From Rhizobium sp. (GTDB lineage: Bacteria > Pseudomonadota > Alphaproteobacteria > Rhizobiales > Rhizobiaceae), in contig DNPN01000131.1 of the NCBI GenBank assembly GCA_003501385.1, positions 17,291 to 33,241 of the forward strand: a stretch of DNA of 15,951 nt, given 5' to 3'. A program made the translations under genes and the position numbers. Below are positions 1 to 7,295 of the stretch, piece by piece (within the stretch, counting starts at the first letter, position 1; each line of letters begins with the position of its first letter). The notes beneath the pieces are model-generated. The model saw nothing but the letters and a program-made list of their open reading frames with translations. It was not told the DNA's origin and did not search any database.

Positions 1-77
1 CGGTTTTCCCGAAAAGACAAACGAAAACAAGATAGTTTAGAGTCTGTCTGGTTCAATCTGAACCTGACAGACTCTAG
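1..77 (-). repeat. 105-bp palindromic element (RIME-like), copy 1, partial
   Basis: This is the last 77 bases of a 105-bp element seen complete at 1550-1654, 3799-3903 and 14323-14427; the first 28 bases lie outside the window. It has the same orientation as the copies at 3799 and 15929. It ends with the GACAGACTCTAG terminus, 30 bases before the start codon of the hpaB remnant, so it has replaced or displaced whatever lay upstream, including any promoter region. In size and two-palindrome layout it resembles Rhizobium intergenic mosaic elements. That name is recognition, not a database match. Confidence 0.8.
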
Positions 78-107
78 GTTTTGACCATCGTCAAGGGAGG
101 AACTGAG

Positions 108-842
108 ATGAAAGCTGAAGATTTCCGCAGTGAAAAAACACGTCCGTTCACGGGTGCAGAATATATTGCGTCGCTGCGCGATGGCCGCGAGGTTTATATC
201 AATGGTGAGCGCGTAACAGACGTCACCACTCATCCGTCCATGCGCAATTCTGTGCGCTCATTGGCACGGCTGTATGATGCCCTACACGATCCGGCCAAGA
301 AAGATGTTTTGACTACGCCGACAGACACCGGCAATGGCGGCTATACCCATAAACTCTTCAAGCATGCCAGCTCTGTTGATGATCTGGTTGGTCAGCAGGG
401 TGCGATTACCGAATGGGCGCGCATGACCTATGGCTGGATGGGCCGCACCGCCGATTATAAAGCGTCTTTGATGAACACGCTGAACGTCAACGCCGAATGG
501 TATGGCGATTATGCCGACAATGCCCGTGCATGGCACAAGCGCACGCAGGAATCGGCGCTGTTTCTCAACCACGCCATCGTCAACCCACCGATTGACCGGC
601 ACAAGCCCGCCGAGCATTTGAAGGACGTTTTTGTCCATGTGACCAAGGAAACCGATGCCGGGACGCCAGAAGATGTGCGTCTTCAGGTGTTGAAGGGTGC
701 TGAAAAGGGCCGGGCGCTGCGCGATATGGAAGCGCTGGTGGACACCTGCATGAGCGATTACGACGAGCATGGCTGGACCGGAGACACCTGGCTGCAACCC
801 CTTGACGGTCGCGCTGACGCTGTGCGCGACGCTGCCGAATAA
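108..842 (+). pseudogene. hpaB: 4-hydroxyphenylacetate 3-monooxygenase, oxygenase subunit, internally deleted
   Basis: The intact family hydroxylates 4-hydroxyphenylacetate to 3,4-dihydroxyphenylacetate using reduced flavin supplied by HpaC. The start is ATG 108, preceded by AAGGGAGGA seven bases upstream. The N-terminal part is typical (RPFTGAEY, GREVYINGERV, DVTTHP, LTYGWMGR-like RMTYGWMGRTADYK, HAIVNPPIDR, KETDAG). The sequence then jumps directly to a C-terminal end (RLQVLKGAEKG, DYDEHGWTGDTW). The product is 244 residues against about 480-520 for the family, so some 250-280 residues carrying much of the flavin and substrate site are missing at about 658-672. The joint preserves the reading frame, so a stable short protein could be made, but it should not be catalytic. 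Next in line are hpaC, hpaF, hpaE and hpaD remnants, all damaged. Confidence 0.85.
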
Positions 843-853
843 GGAAGGCAGCC

Positions 854-1371
854 ATGCTCCATACACCTGTATAGCAGCCAGATTTTCGAGACGTCATGGC
901 CCGGGTCTGCGCGCCGGTCAATGTGATCACCACCAATGGACCCGCCGGACGCGGCGGGTTCACCGCCACCGCCATGTGCTCGGTGGCAGATGAGCCGCCA
1001 ACCTTGCTGGTGTGCATGAACAGTCGTTCTGCCCAGACCGCACTTTTCATGGATAATCGGCGTTTTTGCGTGAATGTCCTCACGGGCGATCACAAGGATC
1101 TGGCAGGCTTTTTTTGCAAGGCCGGGAGCAGGATATGGCATCGCGCTTTGCCGCAGCGGATTGGGTTGAATTTGCTTCGGGCAATCACGCGCTGGCGGGA
1201 GCCATTGTGTCCTTCGACTGCTACCTCAACGAAGCCCGTCTTATGGGCACGCACAATATCATGATCGGAGAGGTTGTTGGCATTCGCACCCGCCGCGATG
1301 GCGACGCGCTGCTGTATTTCGATCGCAGCTTTATCAACATCGTCTCACCAGCCATGACTGTGCCGCGATAA
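854..1371 (+). pseudogene. hpaC: HpaC-like flavin reductase, nonsense and frameshift
   Basis: The family reduces free FMN/FAD for the HpaB oxygenase and has the flavin_reduct fold. The likely native start is ATG 854, just after the hpaB stop and preceded by AAGGAAGG, but an in-frame TAG at 872-874 ends it after six codons. Downstream the family sequence is clear (MARVCAPVNVITTNGPAGRG, FTATAMCSV, PPTLLVCMN, FCVNVL). The frame is then lost near a run of seven T at 1109-1115, and the remainder (ASRFAAADW, GAIVSFDCYLNEARLMGTH, GEVVGIRT) continues one frame over to the stop at 1371. Adding one T restores a 172-residue protein, the usual family length, so this is a slightly damaged gene and not a fragment. 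ATG 896 could restart translation, but the frameshift still disables the product. Confidence 0.85.
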
Positions 1372-1386
1372 TTATGATGAGGATCG

Positions 1387-1429
1387 CTTGACACCGTTGC
1401 CAATATATTTAACATAATAACTATATTGG
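1387..1429 (+). promoter_or_regulatory. Possible promoter and inverted repeat before the hpaF remnant
   Basis: The 91-base gap between the hpaC and hpaF remnants is AT-rich. It carries a TTGACA hexamer at 1388-1393 and a perfect 8-base inverted repeat, CCAATATA (1400-1407) and TATATTGG (1422-1429), with a 14-base spacer. A protein-binding site overlapping a promoter would fit, but no good -10 hexamer is at the ideal distance. The function is a guess and may no longer matter because the downstream genes are dead. Confidence 0.3.
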
Positions 1430-1462
1430 TGGAGGAGCCAAATGATCAGCGGTGGAGGAATT

Positions 1463-1549
1463 ATGCCGCACTTCAATATCGAATACTCATCCAACCTCGA
1501 TGGCCGGGTTGATTTTGATGCTCTATGCGGCCGAATTCTGGATAAGCTC
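1463..1549 (+). pseudogene. hpaF: 5-carboxymethyl-2-hydroxymuconate isomerase, N-terminal 29 codons only
   Basis: The reading MPHFNIEYSSNLDGRVD matches the conserved start of HpaF, a small (about 125-130 residue) tautomerase-superfamily isomerase whose Pro2 is the catalytic base. Pro2 is present. ATG 1463 is preceded by GGTGGAGGA. An in-frame ATG at 1442 has its own GGTGGAGGA and would add seven residues; the family pattern favours 1463. After codon 29 the coding sequence stops abruptly at the 105-bp element starting at 1550. About 100 residues of hpaF and the start of hpaE are missing. Translation runs on through the element and ends at its terminal TAA. Confidence 0.8.
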
Positions 1550-1654
1550 CTAGAGTCTGTCAGGTTCAGATTGAACCAGCAAGACTCTAAACTATCTTGT
1601 TTTCGTTTGTCTTTTCTGGAAAATTGGGTTCCACTTTTCCCTGACAAACTCTAA
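1550..1654 (+). repeat. 105-bp palindromic element (RIME-like), copy 2, at the hpaF/hpaE joint
   Basis: This complete copy lies in the orientation opposite to copy 1. Its two ends share a terminal inverted repeat, CTAGAGTCTGTCAGG on one side and TTAGAGTTTGTCAGG on the other (13 of 15 identical). The first third forms a palindrome around GGTTCA/TGAACC. The second part contains GTTTGTCTTTTC and CTTTTCCCTGACAAAC, a second imperfect palindrome. It lies exactly between codon 29 of hpaF and the early part of hpaE, where well over 300 bases of the expected sequence are absent. No clear direct target duplication flanks it. Confidence 0.85.
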
Positions 1655-2648
1655 ACCATATCAACGGTGAGGCTTTTGCTACCCTTGATGGTGCAACATT
1701 TGAGACGATCTCTCCGGTTGATCTGAAGCCCTTGGGTCGCGTGGCCCATGGCAAGGTGGCTGATATTGATCTGGCCGCAAAAGCCGCCCGCGCTGCATTT
1801 CCAGCATGGGCCGCACTGGGTGGCGATGCGCGCAAAAAACTGCTGCACAAAATAGCCGATGCCATTGAGATCCGCGCCAAGGAAATTGCCTTTGTCGAGG
1901 CGATGGACACCGGACAATCGCTGAAATTTATGGCCAAGGCCGCTTTGCGTGGTGCAGAAAACTCTCGCTTCTTCGCTGATCGCGCCCCGGAAGCGCGGGA
2001 CGGCAAGAGCATTCGCGCGCCCGGTCAGGTGAATGTCACCACCCGCACTCCGATTGGCCCGGTGGGGATTATCACGCCCTGGAACACGCCGTTCATGCTG
2101 TCCACGTGGAAAATTGCACCGGCCTTGGCGGCTGGTTGCACCATCGTTCACAAGCCAGCGGCTTTGCCGGCGAAAGCCGCACCGGATCGATGGTCATGAA
2201 ACAGGAGGCCGATACGCTGAAGCGCGTGCATTTTGAACTGGGCGGCAAAAATCCGGTGATCGTGTTTGCCGATGCCGATCTGGAACGGGCAGCCGATTCT
2301 GCCGTATTCATGATTGCGCAGGAGGAAATTTTTGGCCCCGTGCTCACCGCAATCCCCTTCACCGATGAGGCGGAGGCGCTTTCGATTGCCAATGACGTGC
2401 AATATGGCCTGACCGGCTACCTCTGGACCTCAGATGTGACCCGCGCTTTCCGGTTCACCGATCAGCTTGAGGCCGAAATGATCTGGGTGAATTCCGAGAA
2501 TGTGCGCCACTTGCCAACACCCTTTGGCGTCGTGAAAAACTCAGGCATTGGTCGTGACGGTGGTGACTGGTCGTTCGATTTTTATATGGAAACCAAGAAC
2601 GTGGCCTTTGCCACCACACCGCACGCCATCCAGAAGCTGGGCGGTTGA
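1655..2648 (+). pseudogene. hpaE: 5-carboxymethyl-2-hydroxymuconate semialdehyde dehydrogenase, truncated with two internal deletions
   Basis: HpaE is an NAD-dependent aldehyde dehydrogenase of about 485-500 residues. The start codon and first residues are missing; the coding sequence emerges from the element at INGEAFATLDGATFETISPVD. It proceeds normally through PIGPVGIITPWNTPFMLSTW and TIVHKPA, then at about 2152-2166 jumps out of frame to GFAGESRTGS, a loss of roughly 45 residues. After FELGGKNPVIVFADADLERA, a second and in-frame deletion joins AVFMI to AQEEIFGPVLTAIPF at about 2310-2316, losing roughly 80 residues including the segment that carries the catalytic cysteine (GERC in relatives). 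The C-terminus (MIWVNSENVRHLPTPFG, GIGRDGGDWSF) is normal. Deletion sizes are judged from memory of the family. Confidence 0.85.
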
Positions 2649-2710
2649 TCATCAATTGGGAACAGACATGAGTGTCCGTTTTCGAGAACGGATGGATGGA
2701 GGAGTTTATT

Positions 2711-3690
2711 ATGGCGTTACCAAAACCGAACCTGTACCCACCCTTCAACATTGTGCGCCTGAGCCATGTTGAATTCGGCGTCAAGGACCTGGAAAAATCT
2801 CGCGCATTTTATGTGGATACGCTGGGTCTGCAAGTAACGGATGAAACATCCGATGTGATTTATCTGCGGGCATGGAAGAGCGGGGGCACCATTGTATTGT
2901 GCTGCGCAAATCCGACGCTTTCTGAAGCGCGTGACCTTGGCTTCAAGGTTTATGATGACGAGGAACTGGACAAGGCGGCGCATTTCTTCAAGGGCAAGGG
3001 TCTGCCGGTGGAATGGGTGGAGCGGCCCTATCAGGCCCGCACGTTCCGCACCCGTGATCCCCATGGAATTTCGCTGGAGTTTTATGCGCGGATGGATCGC
3101 TTACCGCCCATTCACCAGCAATATGCCCTTTATCGGGGCGTCAAGCCGCTGCGCATCGACCACTTCAACTGCTTCTCCTCCAATGTGGATGAATCGGTAG
3201 CTTTTTACAACGAAATCGGCTTTCGCGTCACAGAATATACCGCGGATGAAGAAACGGGTCGGCTCTGGCGGCATGGACGCATCGCAAAGGTGGCGTGCAT
3301 GATATTGCTTTCACCAATGGCACAGGGCCGCGTCTGCACCATACCGCTTTCTGGGTGCCAACGCCGCTTAACATCATTGACCTGCTTGACTTGATGGCAA
3401 CCACTGGCTGGGTTGGCAATATCGAGCGCGGTCCCGGTCGCCATGGCATTTCCAATGCCTTCTTCCTCCATATTCTCGATCCGGATGGCCATCGCATTGA
3501 GATCTATTGCTCGGATTATCAGACGGTTGATCCCGATCTGGAACCGATCAAGTGGGATTTGAAAGACCCGCAGCGCCAGACCCTCTGGGGTGCGCCAGCA
3601 CCGCGCTCCTGGTTTGAACATGGCAGCGCGTTTGCGGGCGCAAACGTTCGCCAGTCCGACCTCGCGGCACAGCCCATCATTGCGCCCTGA
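2711..3690 (+). pseudogene. hpaD: 3,4-dihydroxyphenylacetate 2,3-dioxygenase, single-base frameshift
   Basis: The family opens the homoprotocatechuate ring (extradiol dioxygenase, vicinal-oxygen-chelate fold with two repeated domains). ATG 2711 follows GGAGG. The first domain (RLSHVEFGVKDLEKSRAFYV, ISLEFY) and the start of the second (RIDHFNCFSSNVDESVAFYN) are in one frame. At 3267-3268 a GG stands where relatives imply GGG. The rest (HDIAFTNGTGPRLHHTAFWV, GRHGISNAFF, DPDGHRIEIYCSDY, PQRQTLWGAPAPRSWF) continues in the next frame to the stop at 3690. Restoring one G gives 326 residues with the presumed iron ligands (His of IDHF, His of LHHTAF, Glu of HRIEIY), so only this one base separates it from a full-length enzyme. 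It is the least damaged hpa gene here. Confidence 0.85.
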
Positions 3691-3713
3691 GCGCCGCAAA
3701 AGGCAATTTATCC

Positions 3714-3798
3714 ATGACACACCATCCTAAATTTGCCAGCTTCACCATCGCGCAGAAACAGGCCTATGGCGTGATCGTGGACGGTGGCGTGATTGATC
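3714..3798 (+). pseudogene. hpaG: HpaG-like isomerase/decarboxylase (FAH family), N-terminal 28 codons only
   Basis: The reading THHPKFASFTIAQKQAYGV then DGGVID resembles the start of the fumarylacetoacetate-hydrolase-family protein of homoprotocatechuate clusters, and the position 23 bases after hpaD fits. ATG 3714 has only a weak upstream AGG. The coding sequence is cut at the boundary with the 105-bp element beginning at 3799. Translation continues through element sequence to a TAG at 3864-3866. The remaining roughly 250 residues of the protein and everything downstream in the operon are gone; beyond the element pair lies the unrelated fucose operon. The family assignment from 28 residues plus context is good but not certain. 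Confidence 0.65.
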
Positions 3799-3903
3799 TT
3801 AGAGTTTGTCAGGGAAAAGTGGAACCCGGCTTTCCCGAAAAGACAAACGAAAACAAGAAAATTTAGTGTCTGTCTGGTTCAATTTGAACCTGACAGACGC
3901 TAG
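3799..3903 (-). repeat. 105-bp palindromic element (RIME-like), copy 3
   Basis: This complete copy has the same orientation as those at 1 and 15929. It begins TTAGAGTTTGTCAGG immediately after codon 28 of the hpaG remnant and ends with GACAGACGCTAG. It forms the left half of a back-to-back pair with the diverged copy at 3951. The stretch 3799-4051 holds no gene; it consists of the two elements plus a 47-base spacer that contains a C-run. Confidence 0.85.
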
Positions 3904-3949
3904 GATTTCTGCCCCCCTCGCCTTCCCCATACGACAAGCTGAAAGGAAT

Positions 3950-4003
3950 GAAGCGAGGCTCTGTCTGGTTCGACTGAAACCAGACAGAGCCTCGCTTCTT
4001 TTT
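3950..4003 (+). terminator. Perfect 21-bp hairpin with T-run; probable terminator
   Basis: GAAGCGAGGCTCTGTCTGGTT (positions 3950-3970, last base outside the quoted limit ignored) pairs without mismatch with 3978-3998; the loop is CGACTGA, and five T follow at 3999-4003. On the plus strand it is a textbook intrinsic terminator for anything read from the hpa side. On the minus strand the same hairpin lies about 55 bases beyond the mutarotase stop and could end the fucose operon transcript. It is part of the diverged 105-bp element, so the element may have been recruited as a terminator. Confidence 0.65.
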
Positions 4004-4055
4004 GTCGTCGTTCTTGCAAGCGAAACTGCGTTTAAATTTTACCGACAAACTCTAA
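3951..4055 (+). repeat. Diverged 105-bp element, copy 4
   Basis: The length is again 105 bases and the right terminus (GACAAACTCTAA) is identical to the other copies. The first palindrome is a different version (GGCTCTGTCTGGTT paired with AACCAGACAGAGCC), and the middle part is much changed (GTCGTCGTTCTTGC). It lies in inverted orientation to copy 3, 47 bases away. Its terminal TTAGAG, read on the minus strand, supplies the TAG stop codon of the mutarotase gene. It is probably an older or different subfamily member. Confidence 0.7.
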
Positions 4056-4387
4056 TCCATATGAAAGACAGGCTCCATCATTGCCCACCATTCGCCGTCT
4101 TTGCGCGTATCCAGCGGGACCTGGCAGGGAATGCAAAACGCCCACCATTCCAGATTTTTCGGGTCCGCAGCCATTTTGGCCATGTCAGCCTGATAATCCG
4201 TGCCGTGGTATTCATAATAGCCAAACAACAGGTTTTCCGGTTCGCGCAGGAAAATTGTATAGTTCCGAATGTTGCAGCGTCCGATCAGATCAAGAACCTC
4301 CGGCCAGACGGCCGCATGAAGTCGTTTGTAGGTTTCCAACATCTCCGGCTTCACGCCGATCACCATTCCCATACGCTGCATGATCAT
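4052..4387 (-). CDS. L-rhamnose/L-fucose mutarotase family protein (RhaM-like)
   Basis: A 111-residue cytoplasmic protein of the RhaM (DUF718) family, which interconverts alpha and beta anomers of 6-deoxy-hexoses. Visible family marks are HAAVWPEV (His24), NYTIFL, LLFGYYEY, a paired WW at about 81-82 and the C-terminal EPVFHMD. In this operon it most likely presents the anomer of L-fucose used by the dehydrogenase. The start ATG at 4387 overlaps the stop of the upstream lactonase by four bases (ATGA), so the two are translationally coupled; ATG at 4381 is an in-frame alternative. The stop TAG lies within the terminus of the 105-bp element. It is the last gene of the minus-strand operon. Fucose rather than rhamnose is inferred from the neighbours. 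Confidence 0.85.
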   Translation of the reverse strand: MIMQRMGMVIGVKPEMLETYKRLHAAVWPEVLDLIGRCNIRNYTIFLREPENLLFGYYEYHGTDYQADMAKMAADPKNLEWWAFCIPCQVPLDTRKDGEWWAMMEPVFHMD

Positions 4388-5196
4388 ATCCTGTAAAATT
4401 GGGCCGTATTGCCACCAAACACCGCGTCGTGATGATACTTCGGTACAATGGCTTCACACAGATGAAGCCAGTCGAGGTAGTTGCCAGCCAGCCGCAAAAC
4501 AGGCCAGTCACTGCCCCAAAGCGTTCGCTTTGGGCCGAAAAGATCCAAAATGGTTTCAATGTAGGGGCGAAGAGCCTCCGTCTTCTGCTGGCCAGATTCG
4601 GTCAGCAGACCGGAGAGCTTACAATAAACGCCCGGATAGATGCTCAACGCCGCCATATCCTTTTGCCAGCTGATAAACCGACCTTTAGAAATCTCTGGCT
4701 TCGCACAATGATCAATGACCACCCGAAGATCGGCATGGCGTTCAACACGTCTCCGAAGCGCCTGCAACTGGCGTGGTTTTACCAGCGCATCAAAGGCAAG
4801 ATCGTGCTCGATCATCGTGTCAATCGCCGCGTCAAGACGCGGATGGGCAATCCATTCATCATCCGGCAAGTCTTGGAGCATGGGCCGCAAGCCCTTCAAC
4901 AGCCGATTTTGTGCCAGTGACGAAATAACAGATACGGCGTCAGGTGCCGCCAGATCAACCCAGCCGACCACACCCTTGATGAATGCGGTCTTGGCGGCAA
5001 GATCCAGCATGAACTTCGTATCTTCTCGCCGCTCCATAGTCTGTACCAGAATAGTGCCGTCCATCTTGGCGACTGTTAACAGCGGCTGTAAATCAACCGG
5101 CACGAAATCCCGGTAGATCGGTGTCAGTTCCGCTGGTGGCCATTGGCCAGCACGGTCTTTGAGCAACCAGAAATGCTGATGCGCATCAATCCGCAT
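4384..5196 (-). CDS. Amidohydrolase family L-fucono-1,5-lactonase
   Basis: A 270-residue TIM-barrel amidohydrolase of the COG3618 lactonase group, hydrolysing the sugar lactone to the acid (here L-fuconolactone to L-fuconate). Seen in order: DAHQHFW at 4-10 (metal-binding His6 and His8), GLRPML at 102-107, VIDHCAKP at 160-167 (His163), YCKLSGL at 191-197, WGSDWPV at 227-233 (Asp230) and the terminal FGGNTAQFY. Length and motif spacing are normal for the family. The start at 5196 lies three bases after the aldo/keto reductase stop, and the end overlaps the mutarotase start, so it is embedded in the operon. Other family members act on 2-pyrone-4,6-dicarboxylate or rhamnonolactone; the fuconate dehydratase nearby decides for fuconolactone. 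Confidence 0.88.
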   Translation of the reverse strand: MRIDAHQHFWLLKDRAGQWPPAELTPIYRDFVPVDLQPLLTVAKMDGTILVQTMERREDTKFMLDLAAKTAFIKGVVGWVDLAAPDAVSVISSLAQNRLLKGLRPMLQDLPDDEWIAHPRLDAAIDTMIEHDLAFDALVKPRQLQALRRRVERHADLRVVIDHCAKPEISKGRFISWQKDMAALSIYPGVYCKLSGLLTESGQQKTEALRPYIETILDLFGPKRTLWGSDWPVLRLAGNYLDWLHLCEAIVPKYHHDAVFGGNTAQFYRI

Positions 5197-5199
5197 GCC

Positions 5200-6213
5200 T
5201 TACGCTCCCCGTGCAGGCAAGGGTGCTGTGGGGGCCAGCAAATCGCGGGTTTTCAGCGCGATCCAGAATGCATCGGGAATTGGCTGTTCAAACCAGTCCA
5301 CATTGGATGCAATCTGTGCGCCATTGCGGGCACCCGATACAATCGAAACCACCGCAGGATGGGCGAGCGGGAATTGCAACGCCGCCGCCTGCAGGCTCAC
5401 CTGCATTTCATCGCACAGGCTTTGCAAGGCATCGACACGTTTGAGCAAATCCGCAGGCGCATCCTCATAATTGAATTTGCGATTGCCTGCCAAAATGCCG
5501 GAATTGAAAGCCCCGGCAATGACAATGGCCGTGCCTGCCTTGGCACAATCATCCATAAAGCCAAGGCTTTGCTGCTCTAGCAGAGTATAGCGGCCAGCGA
5601 GCATGGCAACATCAATTTGCGCCACGGCCATGGCGTCGCGCACCACTTCCCACTCATTGACACCAAGGCCAATGGCCTTGACCGCGCCCTGCTCCTTCAG
5701 TGAATTCAGTGCCTTGAAGCCGCCGCCCTCGGTGAGCTGGGTCCAGTAATGAGCATTTTTTTCGCCATGGGTAACGGTGCCGATGTCGTGAATATAGAGA
5801 ATATCGGGATCAATCACGCCCAGACGTTTCTGGCTATCCTCGAAGGATCGTAAAATACCATCAAAGCTGTAGTCATAAACGCCTTGAAAGGGCAGGGGGT
5901 CGATAAAGCCATTGGCTTCACCCACCACCTGCGCATCCGGCTCCATGATCCGCCCCACCTTGGTGCTCACCACATAATCCTTGCGCGATTTATCGGTCAG
6001 CATGGTGCCCAACCGCAGTTCGGAGCGGGTGTGGCCATAATGGGGAGCGGTGTCAAAATAGCGAATGCCGCGCTGCCACGCCGTATCAAAGGCGCTTTTG
6101 CACTCATCATAGCTGGTGAGCCGATACAGATTGCCCATCTGGGCGCAGCCAAGGCCCATGGAGGTCAATGAGAGATCGGCATGGGGCAATTTGCGCGTTT
6201 TCAACTCTGTCAT
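5200..6213 (-). CDS. Aldo/keto reductase, L-fucose (D-threo-aldose) 1-dehydrogenase
   Basis: A 337-residue AKR of the D-threo-aldose 1-dehydrogenase / pyridoxal dehydrogenase-like group, oxidising L-fucose at C1 to the lactone with NAD(P). The catalytic tetrad is visible: Asp54 and Tyr59 (FDTAPHYG), Lys85 (VSTKVGR) and His142 (LYIHDIG). Other marks are GLGCAQMGNLY near the N-terminus, GLGVNEWEV, LAGRYTLLEQ and a C-terminal SIVSGARN nucleotide-binding stretch. It starts at ATG 6213 with AAGGA upstream at a rather long spacing, after a stem-loop that follows the binding-protein gene. It is in the operon with the lactonase that would use its product. L-galactose and D-arabinose are plausible additional substrates. 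Confidence 0.87.
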   Translation of the reverse strand: MTELKTRKLPHADLSLTSMGLGCAQMGNLYRLTSYDECKSAFDTAWQRGIRYFDTAPHYGHTRSELRLGTMLTDKSRKDYVVSTKVGRIMEPDAQVVGEANGFIDPLPFQGVYDYSFDGILRSFEDSQKRLGVIDPDILYIHDIGTVTHGEKNAHYWTQLTEGGGFKALNSLKEQGAVKAIGLGVNEWEVVRDAMAVAQIDVAMLAGRYTLLEQQSLGFMDDCAKAGTAIVIAGAFNSGILAGNRKFNYEDAPADLLKRVDALQSLCDEMQVSLQAAALQFPLAHPAVVSIVSGARNGAQIASNVDWFEQPIPDAFWIALKTRDLLAPTAPLPARGA

Positions 6214-6237
6214 GGCATCGCATTCCTTGATAAGAAA

Positions 6238-6264
6238 GGCCGCACGTGGTGATGACGTGCGGCC
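6238..6264 (-). terminator. Stem-loop after the binding-protein gene (attenuator or mRNA stabiliser)
   Basis: GGCCGCACGT (6238-6247) pairs perfectly with ACGTGCGGCC (6255-6264) around a seven-base loop. It lies in the 60-base gap between the binding-protein stop and the reductase start, the only sizeable gap in the lower half of the operon. In the direction of transcription the stem is followed by TTTCTT, a poor T-tract. Such hairpins after binding-protein genes commonly protect the transcript 3' end and lower downstream expression. That role is inferred. Confidence 0.6.
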
Positions 6265-6273
6265 AGATGATGA

Positions 6274-7215
6274 TTAGTACAGAACGTTCTTGGCTTCCGG
6301 CTTGTCGATATTCTCCTTGGTCACCAGCACCACGCCGGTATCCACGAATTTTTCGACCTTCTCTTTTTTGATGACCTTCAGCACGGTCTCAATGCCCTTT
6401 TCACCCATCTGATAGGAGCCTTGAACAGCAATGGCCGACAGGGTGCCGTCCTTTACAAAGCCCTGCAAATCGGTGTTGCCATCAAAGCCAACAGCCACAA
6501 CCTTGCCGGCGCGGCCCGATTGAACAAGCGCACGGCCCATGCCAATGGCGGTTGGCTCATTGGCACCGAACACACCTTTCAGGTCGGGGTTAGCGGCCAG
6601 CATATCTGTCGTCTGGTTCAAGGCAGTTGCCATCTGAGACTGCGAGTAGAAGGGGCCAACGATCTGAAGCTTGGAATGGGCCTTGATGTAATCGGTAAAA
6701 CCACCAACGCGACCAATTTCAGAGCCTGCACCCGCCACATAGGACATCACCGCAATCTTGCCCGTGGTGCCAACCTTATCGATCAGCGCCTTGGCGCAAA
6801 GCTCGCCCGCCTTTTTATTGTCCGTGGAGAGGAAGGATTGGTAATATTGCTCCGAGCCCTTGGCCAGCAGACTATCGATGACGATCACCGGAATATGGGC
6901 TTCCCATGCCTTTTTCACGGCTGGAACGAGAGCATCCGGGTCGGACGGAGCCAGCACAATACCCGCCACTTTGCGGTTCACGGCATTTTCGACCATGTTG
7001 ACTTCATCAGCAATGGCCGATTCAGATGCAGGACCCTGAAAGGTCATGGTGTAGCTGCCGCCTGCCTTTTTCATCGCTGCATCGGCACCCTTTTGCACAT
7101 TCTGCCAATAGGTGGAGTTGACGGTTTTCACAATCACCGCAATTTCGGCGGCGTTGGCGGGTAGGCTGCTTAGGGCGGCCACAGATGCCAGCGCCGCAAT
7201 CATAAACGTTTTCAT
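6274..7215 (-). CDS. Periplasmic sugar-binding protein of ribose-type ABC transporter
   Basis: A 313-residue type I periplasmic binding protein (RbsB/peripl_BP_4 family) that captures a monosaccharide in the periplasm, most likely L-fucose. The start is ATG 7215, chosen because CGGAGGAGA precedes it and a clean signal peptide follows: MKT, a hydrophobic stretch, and cleavage after PANA before AEIAV. An upstream in-frame ATG at 7287 would put 24 polar residues before the signal. Family marks are VIVKTVNSTYWQNVQKG, IVLAPSDPDALVPAVKKA, IPVIVIDS, FLSTDNKKAGE, GVFGANEPTAIGMG and VVAVGFDGN. It lies third in the operon after ATPase and permease, which is unusual since binding proteins often come first. 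The substrate is inferred from neighbours only. Confidence 0.9.
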   Translation of the reverse strand: MKTFMIAALASVAALSSLPANAAEIAVIVKTVNSTYWQNVQKGADAAMKKAGGSYTMTFQGPASESAIADEVNMVENAVNRKVAGIVLAPSDPDALVPAVKKAWEAHIPVIVIDSLLAKGSEQYYQSFLSTDNKKAGELCAKALIDKVGTTGKIAVMSYVAGAGSEIGRVGGFTDYIKAHSKLQIVGPFYSQSQMATALNQTTDMLAANPDLKGVFGANEPTAIGMGRALVQSGRAGKVVAVGFDGNTDLQGFVKDGTLSAIAVQGSYQMGEKGIETVLKVIKKEKVEKFVDTGVVLVTKENIDKPEAKNVLY

Positions 7216-7295
7216 AGGTTCTCCTCCGGTTGTCTGGCCTGATTGGCCGTTGTGTGAAAGAACCTCCCCCGGTTCTCTCGAAGTCATTGTTTACA

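Noticed and set aside
1550..1654. Insertion sequence with transposase
   Set aside because: The 105-base unit has terminal inverted repeats but no coding capacity; at most it is a non-autonomous, MITE-like element, and no clear target duplication is visible.
3806..4396. A 196-codon plus-strand open frame
   Set aside because: It is made of element sequence followed by the antisense of the mutarotase gene; low plausibility as protein.
6421..7164. A 247-codon plus-strand open frame
   Set aside because: It is the antisense shadow of the binding-protein gene, rich in His and Arg, without ribosome binding site or family motifs.
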